From Patescibacteria group bacterium (GTDB taxonomy: Bacteria; Patescibacteriota; Microgenomatia; Daviesbacterales; UBA10151), in the NCBI GenBank assembly GCA_023379125.1, contig JAMCSY010000027.1, positions 1-36,895 on the forward strand: 36,895 nucleotides of DNA, in the 5' to 3' direction. Shown here piece after piece: positions 15,520 through 23,933 of the stretch (its first letter is position 1; every line of letters begins with the position of its first letter). The position numbers were made by a program, and so were the translations under genes. The notes beneath the pieces were generated by a model. It was not told where the DNA came from. It did no database searches and saw only the letters and a program-made list of their open reading frames with translations.

Positions 15520-16176
15520 TTAATTATTTGCACATTGCTTATCGTAAAGATCAATAATTTGTTGATGGATATCTTCTTTTGAACTCAAACCGTCAATTAA
15601 AAAAACACTGTCAGTTTTGCCTGAATTTCTTTGAACAAACTCAAGGTAGCCTGCTCGAAGTTTCTTCATAAATTTCAAGCCCTGCTGTTCAAATACTAAA
15701 TCCTGGCCAGTATTATCGTCATTTTTGAGCCTTTTAAAACTTTCCTCTGCAGGGATATCCAAAATTATATATAAATCAGGTTGGCAATGGGTAGCTGCTA
15801 CCGCCTCATGATGCAGCCCATCTATTAGCTTCAAATCTACACCCTGGGTGAAACCCTGGTAAACATAAGTAGAGGCTTCGAAACGGTCTGAGATCACAGT
15901 CACACCTTTATCAATATTTGGCCTAACTACATTGTTGAGGAATTCTTTTCTGGCAGCATAAAACAACAGGGTTTGGGTAACTGGATCAAGCATGGGTTCT
16001 CTGGATTTTAACAGTACCTGCCTTATCTCCTCCCCAGCCTCAGTACCTCCCGGTTCCCGAGATAGAAACACCTTTTTCTCCAACCTTTCCAGATATTTCT
16101 GAAGTAACTTAGCTTGGGTAGTCTTACCACAATTATCAATCCCCTCCAAAACAATGAATCTACCTTTTTCAGCCAT
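15520..16176 (-). CDS. tmk: Thymidylate kinase
   Basis: This 218-residue P-loop kinase phosphorylates dTMP to dTDP. The P-loop is EGIDNCGKTT (11-20), with N-C where most have G-x, then SREPGGTEAGEEIR, the dTMP-binding DRFEASTYVYQG, and a lid with RLKNDDNTGQD. Length is normal. Its ATG lies inside the end of dut, overlapping it by 8 bases, and dcd starts 3 bases after its stop, so the block is a single transcription unit with likely translational coupling. Confidence 0.96.
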   Translation of the reverse strand: MAEKGRFIVLEGIDNCGKTTQAKLLQKYLERLEKKVFLSREPGGTEAGEEIRQVLLKSREPMLDPVTQTLLFYAARKEFLNNVVRPNIDKGVTVISDRFEASTYVYQGFTQGVDLKLIDGLHHEAVAATHCQPDLYIILDIPAEESFKRLKNDDNTGQDLVFEQQGLKFMKKLRAGYLEFVQRNSGKTDSVFLIDGLSSKEDIHQQIIDLYDKQCANN

Positions 16177-16615
16177 CTTTACCCTTTATGTCAGTACTAC
16201 CAAAACCACCTCTACTGATTTGAGAAATTTCTGCTACTTCTTCCCAATCCTCCACCTCCACTTTGACAAAAATTCCCTGGGCCACTCTTTCTCCTTTTTT
16301 TACTGTTACCTCTTGATCTGTGTTATTAAAAACTTGAATTTTGATCTCATCCTCTGGTCCTGAGTAATCCTGATCAATAATCCCCACACTGTGTGGAAAA
16401 ACTAGACCAGTTTTTCTGGGCATACTACTTCTGGGTACCACAAACAGGGCAAACCCTTGAGGTACTTCAATAATATTATTAGAAGGGATTAAGGCAATTT
16501 GCTTGGGTGCAATCACAGTTTCTTCTCGAGCAACAAAATCAAAACCAACTGAACCAGTTGTAGAATATTGGGGTAAGGGTAGATCTTTATCGATTCTTTG
16601 AATCTTAATGCTCAT
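16169..16615 (-). CDS. dut: dUTP pyrophosphatase
   Basis: This 148-residue trimeric dUTPase splits dUTP to dUMP, which feeds ThyX and keeps uracil out of DNA. The five motifs are visible: STTGSVGFDF, PRSSMPRKTG (usually PRSGLA), GIIDQDYSGP with the catalytic aspartate, GERVAQGIF and the C-terminal RGGFGSTD. A small insertion (PED) follows the third motif. It ends in TGA, overlapping tmk by 8 bases. It is the first recognised gene of the dut-tmk-dcd-thyX block; the orphan at 16639 lies 23 bases upstream. Confidence 0.95.
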   Translation of the reverse strand: MSIKIQRIDKDLPLPQYSTTGSVGFDFVAREETVIAPKQIALIPSNNIIEVPQGFALFVVPRSSMPRKTGLVFPHSVGIIDQDYSGPEDEIKIQVFNNTDQEVTVKKGERVAQGIFVKVEVEDWEEVAEISQISRGGFGSTDIKGKDG

Positions 16616-16638
16616 AAAGATTAAGTTAAGACTTTTCT

Positions 16639-16914
16639 CTACACCACTTTACCCATTACTGCTTCTCTCGTCAATCTATCAATTAGTCTTGCTGGCATGA
16701 ATAACTTACCCATATTCTGGAGCGCTCTTTGCCAAGATCGATGAGAGGCTAAATAATTTATTCTTATCAAACATTCAGACATTGGTTCACCCTGATCATA
16801 GCTAATAGAAGATTTTCCATAAGTTTTAAACCACACGCCAGTCTCTGGGCCACCAGCTTCAGTATGGCAAGTTATGCCACGGTTTTTGCATATTTCACAC
16901 TTTAAACTTTCCAT
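16639..16914 (-). CDS. Small cysteine-motif protein of unknown function
   Basis: This 91-residue protein begins with KCEICKNRGITC, that is C-x2-C-x6-C, which looks like a zinc-binding knuckle; a fourth cysteine is at about residue 48. The rest is basic, with a helical C-terminal half. I do not recognise it. It lies 23 bases before dut and so may be the first gene of the thymidylate operon. Upstream is the hairpin cluster at 16956-17042. No Shine-Dalgarno is seen before the ATG. Confidence 0.6.
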   Translation of the reverse strand: MESLKCEICKNRGITCHTEAGGPETGVWFKTYGKSSISYDQGEPMSECLIRINYLASHRSWQRALQNMGKLFMPARLIDRLTREAVMGKVV

Positions 16915-16955
16915 AACTATTTAAAAAATTCTAAAACATTAATTCTGATGAAGCT

Positions 16956-17042
16956 CCACGGCCTAACGGCCGTGGTATTTTCTCAGATTCACAGCTAAAG
17001 CTGTGATAATTTAAGCGTTCATCCATGTTCCAACGAGCATGG
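16956..17042. repeat. Cluster of three hairpins, possibly mobile-element derived
   Basis: Three 8-bp inverted repeats lie within 87 bases. First: CCACGGCC, TAAC, GGCCGTGG (16956-16975). Second: TCACAGCT, AA, AGCTGTGA (16989-17006). Third: CCATGTTC, CAAC, GAGCATGG with one T-G wobble (17023-17042). The first and third have similar loops and are followed on the plus strand by TTTTCT (16978-16983 and 17043-17048). GCTAAAGC in the second recurs inverted as GCTTTAGC near 17050. Hairpins of this kind occur at the ends of IS200/IS605-type elements and in REP-like repeats; no transposase gene is present. They do not look like terminators for the minus-strand genes. Confidence 0.6.
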
Positions 17043-17113
17043 TTTTCTGCTTTAGCTGATAAAAATGACCAAACCTAGAGGATTAACCAACAACCTAAAA
17101 ATTGCTCAGAGTG

Positions 17114-17434
17114 TTATTTATCACCATTCATATCTCTTCTCATTTGTCCACTATGTACCCAATCTGAGTTCACTCGTGCCATCACACCATTAGCAACATT
17201 AAGTAATTCTTGTGCAAAGGCAGATAGCTGATAAGGGCGTATCACTTCACCGCTGTCGATTTGTCTGTTTACTTTCGACAGAGCACTCTCGAAGGCAACC
17301 ATCGATACCATAACAATCTCCTTCGGATCAACAAACTTAGATTCCTGACTCTTATCGTCCGCTTTACTCCCGGAAGATCCAGTGGTCTCACCTGTTCTAT
17401 ATTGCACAGATTCTACCGAGTCTGTTTCAACCAT
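17114..17434 (-). CDS. Small protein of unknown function
   Basis: This 106-residue protein is not recognised. The first 35 residues are rich in S, T, G and acidic residues and probably disordered. The second part (about 37-95, from PKEIVMVSMVAFESALSKV) looks like two or three helices. No cysteines or membrane segments are visible. It has its own promoter (17457-17487). Downstream on the same strand are the hairpin cluster and then the orphan at 16639. It is accepted as a gene because of the promoter and clean frame; the function is unknown. Confidence 0.55.
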   Translation of the reverse strand: MVETDSVESVQYRTGETTGSSGSKADDKSQESKFVDPKEIVMVSMVAFESALSKVNRQIDSGEVIRPYQLSAFAQELLNVANGVMARVNSDWVHSGQMRRDMNGDK

Positions 17435-17456
17435 AGCTATTGAAAATCCTAGGAGT

Positions 17457-17487
17457 ATTCTACATCGTGCCTGTGTAAGCTTGTCAA
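17457..17487 (-). promoter_or_regulatory. Promoter for the orphan at 17434
   Basis: On the minus strand, TTGACA (17487-17482), a 19-base spacer and TAGAAT (17462-17457); TGTAGA at a 17-base spacing is an alternative. The leader would be about 16 bases. Confidence 0.5.
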
Positions 17488-17498
17488 CCCAGCAAAAA

Positions 17499-19553
17499 TT
17501 AGTCTTTTTCCTCTATCTCAGATTTACCACCCACCACTTTGGGTTTAGTCCAAGAAGCATATTTACAAGTAGGCCAGTTAGAACATCCATAAAACGGGCG
17601 GCCTTTTTTGGTTTTCCTCAACACAATATCTCCACCACAATCTGGACATTTGGCATTAATTTTTTCCTCAAAGCTTTCAGTGTGCTTACAGTCTGGAAAA
17701 CCCGAACATGCTAAGAATTTACCAAACCTACCATATTTAACTACTAAATCTTTACCACACTCTGGACATTTTTTATCAACTTTTTCTACCTCCAGCTTGA
17801 CATGAGTTGCCTTTTGTTCAGTTTCATCTACTTTTTTCTCAAATGGCTGATAAAAATCACCAATGAGTTTACGCCATTGTCTTTGACCATTAGCTATCTC
17901 ATCTAGGCTATCTTCCATCTCCGCGGTAAAAGAATAATCCATTAAATCAGGAAAATATTTTAGCAAAAACTCAGTTACTGCTTTACCTAATTCAGTGGGA
18001 ATAAACCTTCTTTCTACTTTCTCCACATAAAACCTTTCCTGAATAGTAGACAAAGTGGGAGCATAAGTTGATGGACGTCCAATGCCTAGTTCTTCTAGTT
18101 TTTTAATTAGTGATGCTTCATTATAGCGAGGAGGTGGCTCAGTAAAATGTTGCAGTGGTAAAACCTCAATTAAATCAAGTTTTTCACCCTCAGCTAACTC
18201 AGGTAAAATTTGCTGTTTCTCATCATTACTGGCTTCTTTTTCATCAACCTCAGCAGTTTTCCCATAAAGCTTGAGCCAACCTTCGAACTTAATTAAGCTA
18301 CCATTGGCTTTTAAGCTTAACTGATCAGCACCTTGTTTGGCTGTCACCTTCACAGCAGTTTGATCCAAAATAGCCTCAGCCATTTGTGAAGCCATCATTC
18401 TTTTCCAAATCAACTCATAAAGATGTTGATGATCTCTGGTAAAACCAGAAACCGATTTGATTTGTTCAGCCACCGTAAAAACATCAGTAGGCCTAATCGC
18501 CTCATGAGCCTCCTGGGCGAGTTTAGATTTGGTTGCAAAAACTCGTGATTTTTCTGGCAAATAAGCTTTACCGATTTTATCGCTAATATATTTTCTGGCC
18601 GCACTTAAGGCTACTGGTGATAAATTGAAGGAGTCTGTTCTCATATAAGTAATCAAGCCATGCTCATATAAAGATTGAGCCACGGCCATAGTCTTTTTGG
18701 CACTCATTCCTAATCTTAGATTTGCCGCCTGTTGCAAGGTTGAAGTAGTAAATGGCGGTGAAGGATATCTCTTTGTCTCTTTCTTCTCTACATTTTCAAC
18801 CACAAAATCCGCAGTTTTTAGTGCTTTAATCAATTCCTCAGATTGTTTAGCATTTTTGATCTGTAATTTTTTACCATTCTTTTCAATCAGTAGCGCTAAG
18901 AATTGGCCCTTTTTATTTTGTTTTTCTAAGTTAGTCTCAATTGTCCAATATTCAACGGGCTTGAAGTCTGTAATTTCTTTTTCTCTTTCCACAATCAATC
19001 TTAAAGCCACTGATTGCACCCGACCTGCTGATAAGCCACTTTTAACTTTTTTCCATAGCAGCGGGGAAAGTCGATAACCCACTAGCCTATCTAAAACACG
19101 CCGTGCTTGCTGTGCATCAACTAGCTTGTCATCAATCTGTCGGGGAGATTCAAAGGCTTCCTTAACTGCCTGGGGTGTGATTTCATGAAAAACTACCCGG
19201 AAAATTTCGGGCATCTTGCCATTTCTAACAATTTTCTTCTTACTTGTTTTGGCTTGACCAGTCAAAAGTTGCTGCAGGTGCCAGGCAATTGCCTCACCTT
19301 CTCGATCAGGATCTGTTGCCAACCATAATTTTTTGGCTTGATGCGCTTCTTTGCTTAACTGATTAGTTAACTTAGTTTTATCTCTAGGGATAATATAATG
19401 AGGCTCAAAATTATGCTCCACATCAATACCTAAATCTGATTTCGGCAAATCCCGGACATGACCCATTGAGGCCTGAATTTCATATTTACTACCCAAAAAG
19501 CGAGACAAAGTTCTGGCTTTAGTTGGTGATTCAACAATAACTAAATTTTGCAT
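17499..19553 (-). CDS. topA: DNA topoisomerase I
   Basis: This 684-residue type IA topoisomerase relaxes negative supercoils. The TOPRIM domain has VESPTKA at 7-13 and DPDREGE at 81-87. The active-site tyrosine is Y303 in GLITYMRTDS. The segment PRYNEASLIKKLEELGIGRPSTYA completes the core. Two C-terminal four-cysteine zinc modules follow: KCPECG ... CSGFPDC and KCPDCG ... CSNWPTC. E. coli TopA has three or more and is longer. The gene is separated from the orphan at 19682 by 128 bases containing a long inverted repeat. No Shine-Dalgarno is visible. Confidence 0.97.
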   Translation of the reverse strand: MQNLVIVESPTKARTLSRFLGSKYEIQASMGHVRDLPKSDLGIDVEHNFEPHYIIPRDKTKLTNQLSKEAHQAKKLWLATDPDREGEAIAWHLQQLLTGQAKTSKKKIVRNGKMPEIFRVVFHEITPQAVKEAFESPRQIDDKLVDAQQARRVLDRLVGYRLSPLLWKKVKSGLSAGRVQSVALRLIVEREKEITDFKPVEYWTIETNLEKQNKKGQFLALLIEKNGKKLQIKNAKQSEELIKALKTADFVVENVEKKETKRYPSPPFTTSTLQQAANLRLGMSAKKTMAVAQSLYEHGLITYMRTDSFNLSPVALSAARKYISDKIGKAYLPEKSRVFATKSKLAQEAHEAIRPTDVFTVAEQIKSVSGFTRDHQHLYELIWKRMMASQMAEAILDQTAVKVTAKQGADQLSLKANGSLIKFEGWLKLYGKTAEVDEKEASNDEKQQILPELAEGEKLDLIEVLPLQHFTEPPPRYNEASLIKKLEELGIGRPSTYAPTLSTIQERFYVEKVERRFIPTELGKAVTEFLLKYFPDLMDYSFTAEMEDSLDEIANGQRQWRKLIGDFYQPFEKKVDETEQKATHVKLEVEKVDKKCPECGKDLVVKYGRFGKFLACSGFPDCKHTESFEEKINAKCPDCGGDIVLRKTKKGRPFYGCSNWPTCKYASWTKPKVVGGKSEIEEKD

Positions 19554-19626
19554 CTTAATATTTTAAACTGTAAATTAAACTAGTTTTTCCACAAGACAAA
19601 AGATATATTTAACTCTACCATATTTT

Positions 19627-19678
19627 CTTGACATAATACTGGGAAAATAGTTGCAGATATCTTAACAAATATGTCAAG
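19627..19678. repeat. Perfect 9-bp inverted repeat upstream of topA
   Basis: CTTGACATA (19627-19635) and TATGTCAAG (19670-19678) enclose 34 bases and lie about 75-125 bases before the topA ATG. Each arm contains TTGACA, so each could be a -35 box on opposite strands, but no good -10 box stands at the right distance. AGATATCT, itself a palindrome, lies between the arms. A paired operator controlling topA is one possibility. Confidence 0.4.
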
Positions 19679-19681
19679 CGA

Positions 19682-20110
19682 TTATTGACGGAAGGGGTAA
19701 TATTCTAATAATCCAGTGCGGGCACGTTGTTGTGAAGATATATAATAAAAATCACGAGTATTTCTGCGCATTTTATGTTTGGGCACATTTTTTATATACA
19801 TAAACCGCCACGCTCGTTCCGTTGCTTCTACTGAGAAACAATCCGTTTGCCTTTGCCCATTTTCGAAACAACTAATTAGGGCATCATGAAATCTGAACCA
19901 AGCTCCATATTCTTTGTCTGGTCTCTGCCATAACTTGCTCGCAACACCAGCAAAAGACATCTCTGCTAACAATAATTCATTCAGGGCTGATTTATAAACC
20001 GCTCTATAAGCATCTGTCTCAAAAAGTGGAGTTTCTTGAGGGAATAAAGTTTCCGCTACAGATAACTGTAGTCTTTGAGTTTCAGCTCTTGCAGGTAATA
20101 CCTCAACCAA
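19682..20110 (-). CDS. Unknown 142-residue protein
   Basis: This is not a recognised family. It is soluble and basic at the C-terminus, with many aromatic residues (KEYGAWFRFHDALISCFENG, ATERAWRFMYI, RDFYYISSQQ). It starts with TTG, supported by AAGGA seven bases upstream. It lies between dprA and topA on the same strand. The upstream gap to dprA is 55 bases; TTGACT is found there but a convincing -10 box is not. It may be read through from dprA. Confidence 0.55.
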   Translation of the reverse strand: MVEVLPARAETQRLQLSVAETLFPQETPLFETDAYRAVYKSALNELLLAEMSFAGVASKLWQRPDKEYGAWFRFHDALISCFENGQRQTDCFSVEATERAWRFMYIKNVPKHKMRRNTRDFYYISSQQRARTGLLEYYPFRQ

Positions 20111-20165
20111 TCTCTTATCCTTACCAACACATTAGTACCAATTTTTTCAGAATTCAACAGTCAAC

Positions 20166-21257
20166 TTAGTCTAGTTTAACAAAATTCCCTCCACCTAAAT
20201 TTTTCACTAGACCATATATTTCCATTTTTACCAAAGCTGCAGAGACTGTTGCTGAACTCAATTTTAGCTCTCTGACAATCTCATCAATGTGTTTTTCTCC
20301 CGTTGTTAAATTTTCTAAAATACTTTTTTCTACTACAGATAATTTTTCTTGACTTTGTTTTCTTAATTCCTGATTAGTGTTTCCCACTTCAATTCCCAGT
20401 TCTTCTAAAACTTCGGCTGGTTCACTAACTAATTTGGCGCCTTGTTTAATCAGCAGTAATGGGCCCTTGGATAAATCAGAGGTGATTGGACCAGGTACTG
20501 CATAGACATCTCTACCTTGTTCCAACGCATCTTTGGCAGTAATCAGTGATCCCGAATCTTCCGCTGCTTCCGTAACTAAAACTGCCCGGGATAGTCCGGA
20601 AATAACTCTATTTCTGGCAGGAAAATTACCTGGTAAAGATAACTCATCAGGAGCAAATTCTGATAAAACCACACCGCCTTGCTCCACAATTTCTCGAGCC
20701 AAAGTAGTATTTTCAGGAGGAAAAATTTTCTTTAAACCACCTCCTAAAACAGCAATGGTTAAGCCTTTAGCTTTGAGCGCTGACTGATGAGCCACTGTAT
20801 CCACACCACGAGCCAATCCAGAAACAATCACCAAACCTGCTTCAGCCAGACTCAAGCCAAATTTTTCAGTGACCAAACGGCCATATCCAGTCACCCTTCT
20901 GGTACCCACAATGGCAAGTGCTTTTTTATTTAAAATCTCCTGGCAACCCTGATAAAAAAGCACTGAAGGTGGATCATAAATTTCTTTGAGCAAAGCGGGG
21001 TAGTCTGACTCATCATAAATGAGCCATTTAATCTCTAACTTGATCAAACTCTCCTGATATTTTTCAGGATTCAAGGTTTTTCTGGTTTGCAACAAGGTGT
21101 AAGCAACTTTTTGGGGAACCCCTAATTTTATCAGTTCAGCTGGATTAGCCAACCAAGCTTGTCGTGGATCTTGATAAAAAGCTAAAATATTTTTTAGTCT
21201 AATTGGCCCTAAACCTGGAATACTGTGCAAAGCCAGTAGATAAGCAGAATTTATCAC
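20166..21257 (-). CDS. dprA: DprA (DNA processing protein A)
   Basis: This 363-residue protein protects incoming single-stranded DNA during natural transformation and loads RecA. It starts with an HhH-like region (HSIPGLGPIRLKNIL). The Rossmann-like DprA domain follows, with IVGTRRVTGYG, VSGLARGVDTVAHQSAL, GGGLKKIFPPEN, FPARNRVISGLS and AVLVTEAAEDSGSLITA. A C-terminal winged-helix domain is seen from about 300 (GEKHIDEIVRELKLSSATVSAAL). It begins with GTG. All three domains are intact, suggesting a working role in DNA uptake. No com genes are in the window. Confidence 0.95.
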   Translation of the reverse strand: MINSAYLLALHSIPGLGPIRLKNILAFYQDPRQAWLANPAELIKLGVPQKVAYTLLQTRKTLNPEKYQESLIKLEIKWLIYDESDYPALLKEIYDPPSVLFYQGCQEILNKKALAIVGTRRVTGYGRLVTEKFGLSLAEAGLVIVSGLARGVDTVAHQSALKAKGLTIAVLGGGLKKIFPPENTTLAREIVEQGGVVLSEFAPDELSLPGNFPARNRVISGLSRAVLVTEAAEDSGSLITAKDALEQGRDVYAVPGPITSDLSKGPLLLIKQGAKLVSEPAEVLEELGIEVGNTNQELRKQSQEKLSVVEKSILENLTTGEKHIDEIVRELKLSSATVSAALVKMEIYGLVKNLGGGNFVKLD

Positions 21258-21382
21258 TCATCAAAGATCACACAAAAACTGCCAAAAGGCAAGATATCTG
21301 GTGAAGTATTATTTATTTCTTAATCCCCCAACTCATATTTGAGTTATGAGCATAAACATATTATGAGCAGAATATGCGCCGT

Positions 21383-21991
21383 TTATGGTAGTTTTGGAGA
21401 ATATTGCAGTCTGAAAGCATTTTTCATAGAGGTAAGCAGGCCAAATACTTTATTAGCATCTTTATGGTCATCTATCCAAGCAGAACTTCCATCACTACTA
21501 GGTCCATGAATAATAAGTAAAGCATAACTTTCACCTTCAGGATAGCGTTGTTCTATTGTCATGCCTGTGTGTCTTACCGCATAATGATCTTGTGCTGCTT
21601 CTATCATCTCTCGAATTGAGTAAAAACAGCTGCCTCCACACTCATCTGCTAATTCTACTTCAGGAGTCTGTAAAAAATTGGCAGCAGTTAGCCCTTCCGG
21701 CAAATCCCACCAGAAAGAATTAGTCAACGCAAGGGCAAGAACATTTAACTTAGGTATTCCGAACCGGTCAGGAATTTCAACTGGGTCTTTCGTGCTCATT
21801 CCTCCACCTAGTATAGTTTTTATTTTAGGATGTGCCTGCGGCTCGCCGTATTTATTAAGTAGAATTTTTGCCTGTTCAAAAACTGCTTCTTCCATCCGTG
21901 ATACAATTTCCCACCTACTAATATCATCATCTTCAGGATGCTCTTGAGAGAACGACCTCCTAGCATAAACTTCTAATTCACTGATCGCCAT
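21383..21991 (-). CDS. Unknown 202-residue protein
   Basis: I do not recognise this protein. The N-terminal 50 residues are acidic and helical. The middle has ILGGGMSTKDPVEIP and IPKLNVLALALTNSFWWDLP. The sequence ECGGSCFY contributes two cysteines four apart, and a late segment reads SYALLIIHGPSSDGSSAW. There is no signal peptide. It stands alone with a near-perfect promoter (22000-22028) whose expected start is within two or three bases of the ATG, so the message is probably leaderless or nearly so. Confidence 0.65.
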   Translation of the reverse strand: MAISELEVYARRSFSQEHPEDDDISRWEIVSRMEEAVFEQAKILLNKYGEPQAHPKIKTILGGGMSTKDPVEIPDRFGIPKLNVLALALTNSFWWDLPEGLTAANFLQTPEVELADECGGSCFYSIREMIEAAQDHYAVRHTGMTIEQRYPEGESYALLIIHGPSSDGSSAWIDDHKDANKVFGLLTSMKNAFRLQYSPKLP

Positions 21992-21999
21992 AATTCATG

Positions 22000-22028
22000 T
22001 ATATAACGGATCATTTGCACTTTGTCAA
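22000..22028 (-). promoter_or_regulatory. Strong promoter with almost no leader
   Basis: On the minus strand, TTGACA (22028-22023), a 17-base spacer and TATATA (22005-22000). The ATG at 21991 is eight bases past the -10 box, so transcription should start at or one or two bases before it. No Shine-Dalgarno is present. Confidence 0.65.
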
Positions 22029-22055
22029 TCATTACAGTACAACCATAGCAACTAT

Positions 22056-23918
22056 CTATTCCCCCAACAATTTAGCTGAGGCTGTGGCGACTACTCCATT
22101 ATCTAAACTTTTGATATTGGTTTTATCCTTATTAAAATACCAAGTATAAATGTCCTTGGCCACTGGAGCTGCGACATTAGAACCTTCTCCACCGCCCTCT
22201 ACCAAAACTGTTAAAGCAATGTCTGGGTTATTTTCTGGAGCATAACTGGTATACCAAGCATGAGTTTTATTATCTTTGTTAGCATATTCAGCTGTGCCTG
22301 TTTTACCTGCTGTAGGAACAGAGAAGGTAAAGAAAGGCCAAGCTGTCCCACCTTGTTTAGGAACTAAACTAAGACCTTGTTGGACTAAACTAATTTCCTG
22401 GGGAGTAAAATCATTTTTAGAAATAGTGACTGGACTAAACAATTTACTCTGACCAGTAGTTGGATCATCAATATGAGTAACTAAATGTGGTTGTACTAGG
22501 CTACCGTTATTAGCAATATATGAAGTTTCTGCCAAGATCTGTAAAGGTGTTACTAAAACATAACCCTGACCTATGGACATATGTAAAGTATCCCCTGGAT
22601 ACCAAATAGTGCCAATATTTTGCTGTTTCCAAATATCAGTAGGAATCACTCCGGGTTCTTCACCAGGTAGATCAATTCCCAATTTTTTACCCATCCCCAA
22701 TTTCTTGGCAGCTTGCGCAATTGCTGCTTCACCCACTGTTTGGCCAACCTGATAAAAATAGATATCGTTTGAGCGCTGCAAAGCCTTGATAATATCCACG
22801 TTGCCTTCCGTTTTACCATAATCGTTAAAATACCAATTAGCAAAACTTTCCTTGCCAATATGTACAACTCCAGTGTCTTCAAACTGAGTTGTAGCAGTTA
22901 CTTTTCCTGAAGCAAGCCCGGCCAAAGCAGTGGCTATTTTAAAAGTGGAGCCTGGTGGATAGGTTCCACCAATCACACGGTCAAGTAAGGGTGAATTAGC
23001 ATTATTAAAGTAACTTGTTACCTCATCATTCCTTTTTGGGTCAGTAAAAGCATTACCATCAAAAGATGGTAGGGAAACTAAACTCAAAATTTCTCCAGTC
23101 TGAGGATTTTCTGCTACTAGTGCCCCGCAGCAAACCTTATTATCAGTGATCGCTTTTTGTAAAGAATTGTATGCCTCTTTTTGCATATCAATATCCAAGG
23201 ACAGATAAACATCCTGACCCGGAATTGGATCAACTTCCCGTATAGTTCTTAACTTATGGCCTTGAGCATCAATTTCCACGATCTCTGCTCCATCTTGACC
23301 ACGGAGCACATCCTCATACATCTGTTCTATCCCTGCACGACCAATCCGATCACCAATTTTATAACCAGCATACTGTGATTCTTTTAACTCATCGGCTGAG
23401 ATTTCTCCAACATAACCTAAAATATGTGCTGCTAAAGGACCTTCTGGATAAGACCGAATGGTGTCAATCTCTAAGTCATTAAATTTGGGATCATTTTTGG
23501 CTTCCATCGCCAATGCTTGATCGCGGGTAATAAATTTGCTATCTAGTCTAAAGCCCGGATCGTTTTCTGCAAGCACTTTACCGTTGCGATCATATATAAC
23601 CCCACGCGGAGCATGGATAATTCTAATTTGAATCCGGTTAGTATCGGCGAGTTCCCGGTTCATGCTACCCATCGCTACTTGCAAATGGAAAAGTCTTAAA
23701 AATAGACCAAAGAAGACTATTAAAAAAAGACAGAGCACTACTAAAATCCTCCAGGGTGATAATGTAGTGACTAAGTTATCAGCTTGATAGTTTGGTAAAA
23801 GATTATCTTCCCAAGACTGATCTTTAATTTTTTTGCCACTAAAGAGTCCTGAGGAGTTATCAACTTTTTTAAGTTCTTCTGGAAACGCTAAACCCAGCTT
23901 TCTTTTTTTTATTCTCAT
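22056..23918 (-). CDS. mrdA: Penicillin-binding protein 2 (elongation transpeptidase)
   Basis: This 620-residue class B PBP cross-links peptidoglycan during cell elongation. It has a cytoplasmic tail of about 55 residues and one membrane helix (about 57-77). The non-penicillin-binding domain contains RGVIYDRNGKVLA and RIGRAGIEQMYE. The transpeptidase domain has the catalytic S-x2-K as STFK (324-327), SND (383-385) and KTG (539-541). It follows mreD by 15 bases in the order mreC-mreD-mrdA, the classic elongasome operon. A rodA gene for the partner glycosyltransferase is not in the window. All active-site motifs are intact. Confidence 0.96.
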   Translation of the reverse strand: MRIKKRKLGLAFPEELKKVDNSSGLFSGKKIKDQSWEDNLLPNYQADNLVTTLSPWRILVVLCLFLIVFFGLFLRLFHLQVAMGSMNRELADTNRIQIRIIHAPRGVIYDRNGKVLAENDPGFRLDSKFITRDQALAMEAKNDPKFNDLEIDTIRSYPEGPLAAHILGYVGEISADELKESQYAGYKIGDRIGRAGIEQMYEDVLRGQDGAEIVEIDAQGHKLRTIREVDPIPGQDVYLSLDIDMQKEAYNSLQKAITDNKVCCGALVAENPQTGEILSLVSLPSFDGNAFTDPKRNDEVTSYFNNANSPLLDRVIGGTYPPGSTFKIATALAGLASGKVTATTQFEDTGVVHIGKESFANWYFNDYGKTEGNVDIIKALQRSNDIYFYQVGQTVGEAAIAQAAKKLGMGKKLGIDLPGEEPGVIPTDIWKQQNIGTIWYPGDTLHMSIGQGYVLVTPLQILAETSYIANNGSLVQPHLVTHIDDPTTGQSKLFSPVTISKNDFTPQEISLVQQGLSLVPKQGGTAWPFFTFSVPTAGKTGTAEYANKDNKTHAWYTSYAPENNPDIALTVLVEGGGEGSNVAAPVAKDIYTWYFNKDKTNIKSLDNGVVATASAKLLGE

Positions 23919-23933
23919 TGAGTCTAAAATCTT

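Noticed and set aside
16956-16983. First hairpin of the cluster as a simple intrinsic terminator
   Set aside because: The only weak T-rich tail is on the plus strand, where no gene precedes it. Minus-strand genes would not be terminated by it.
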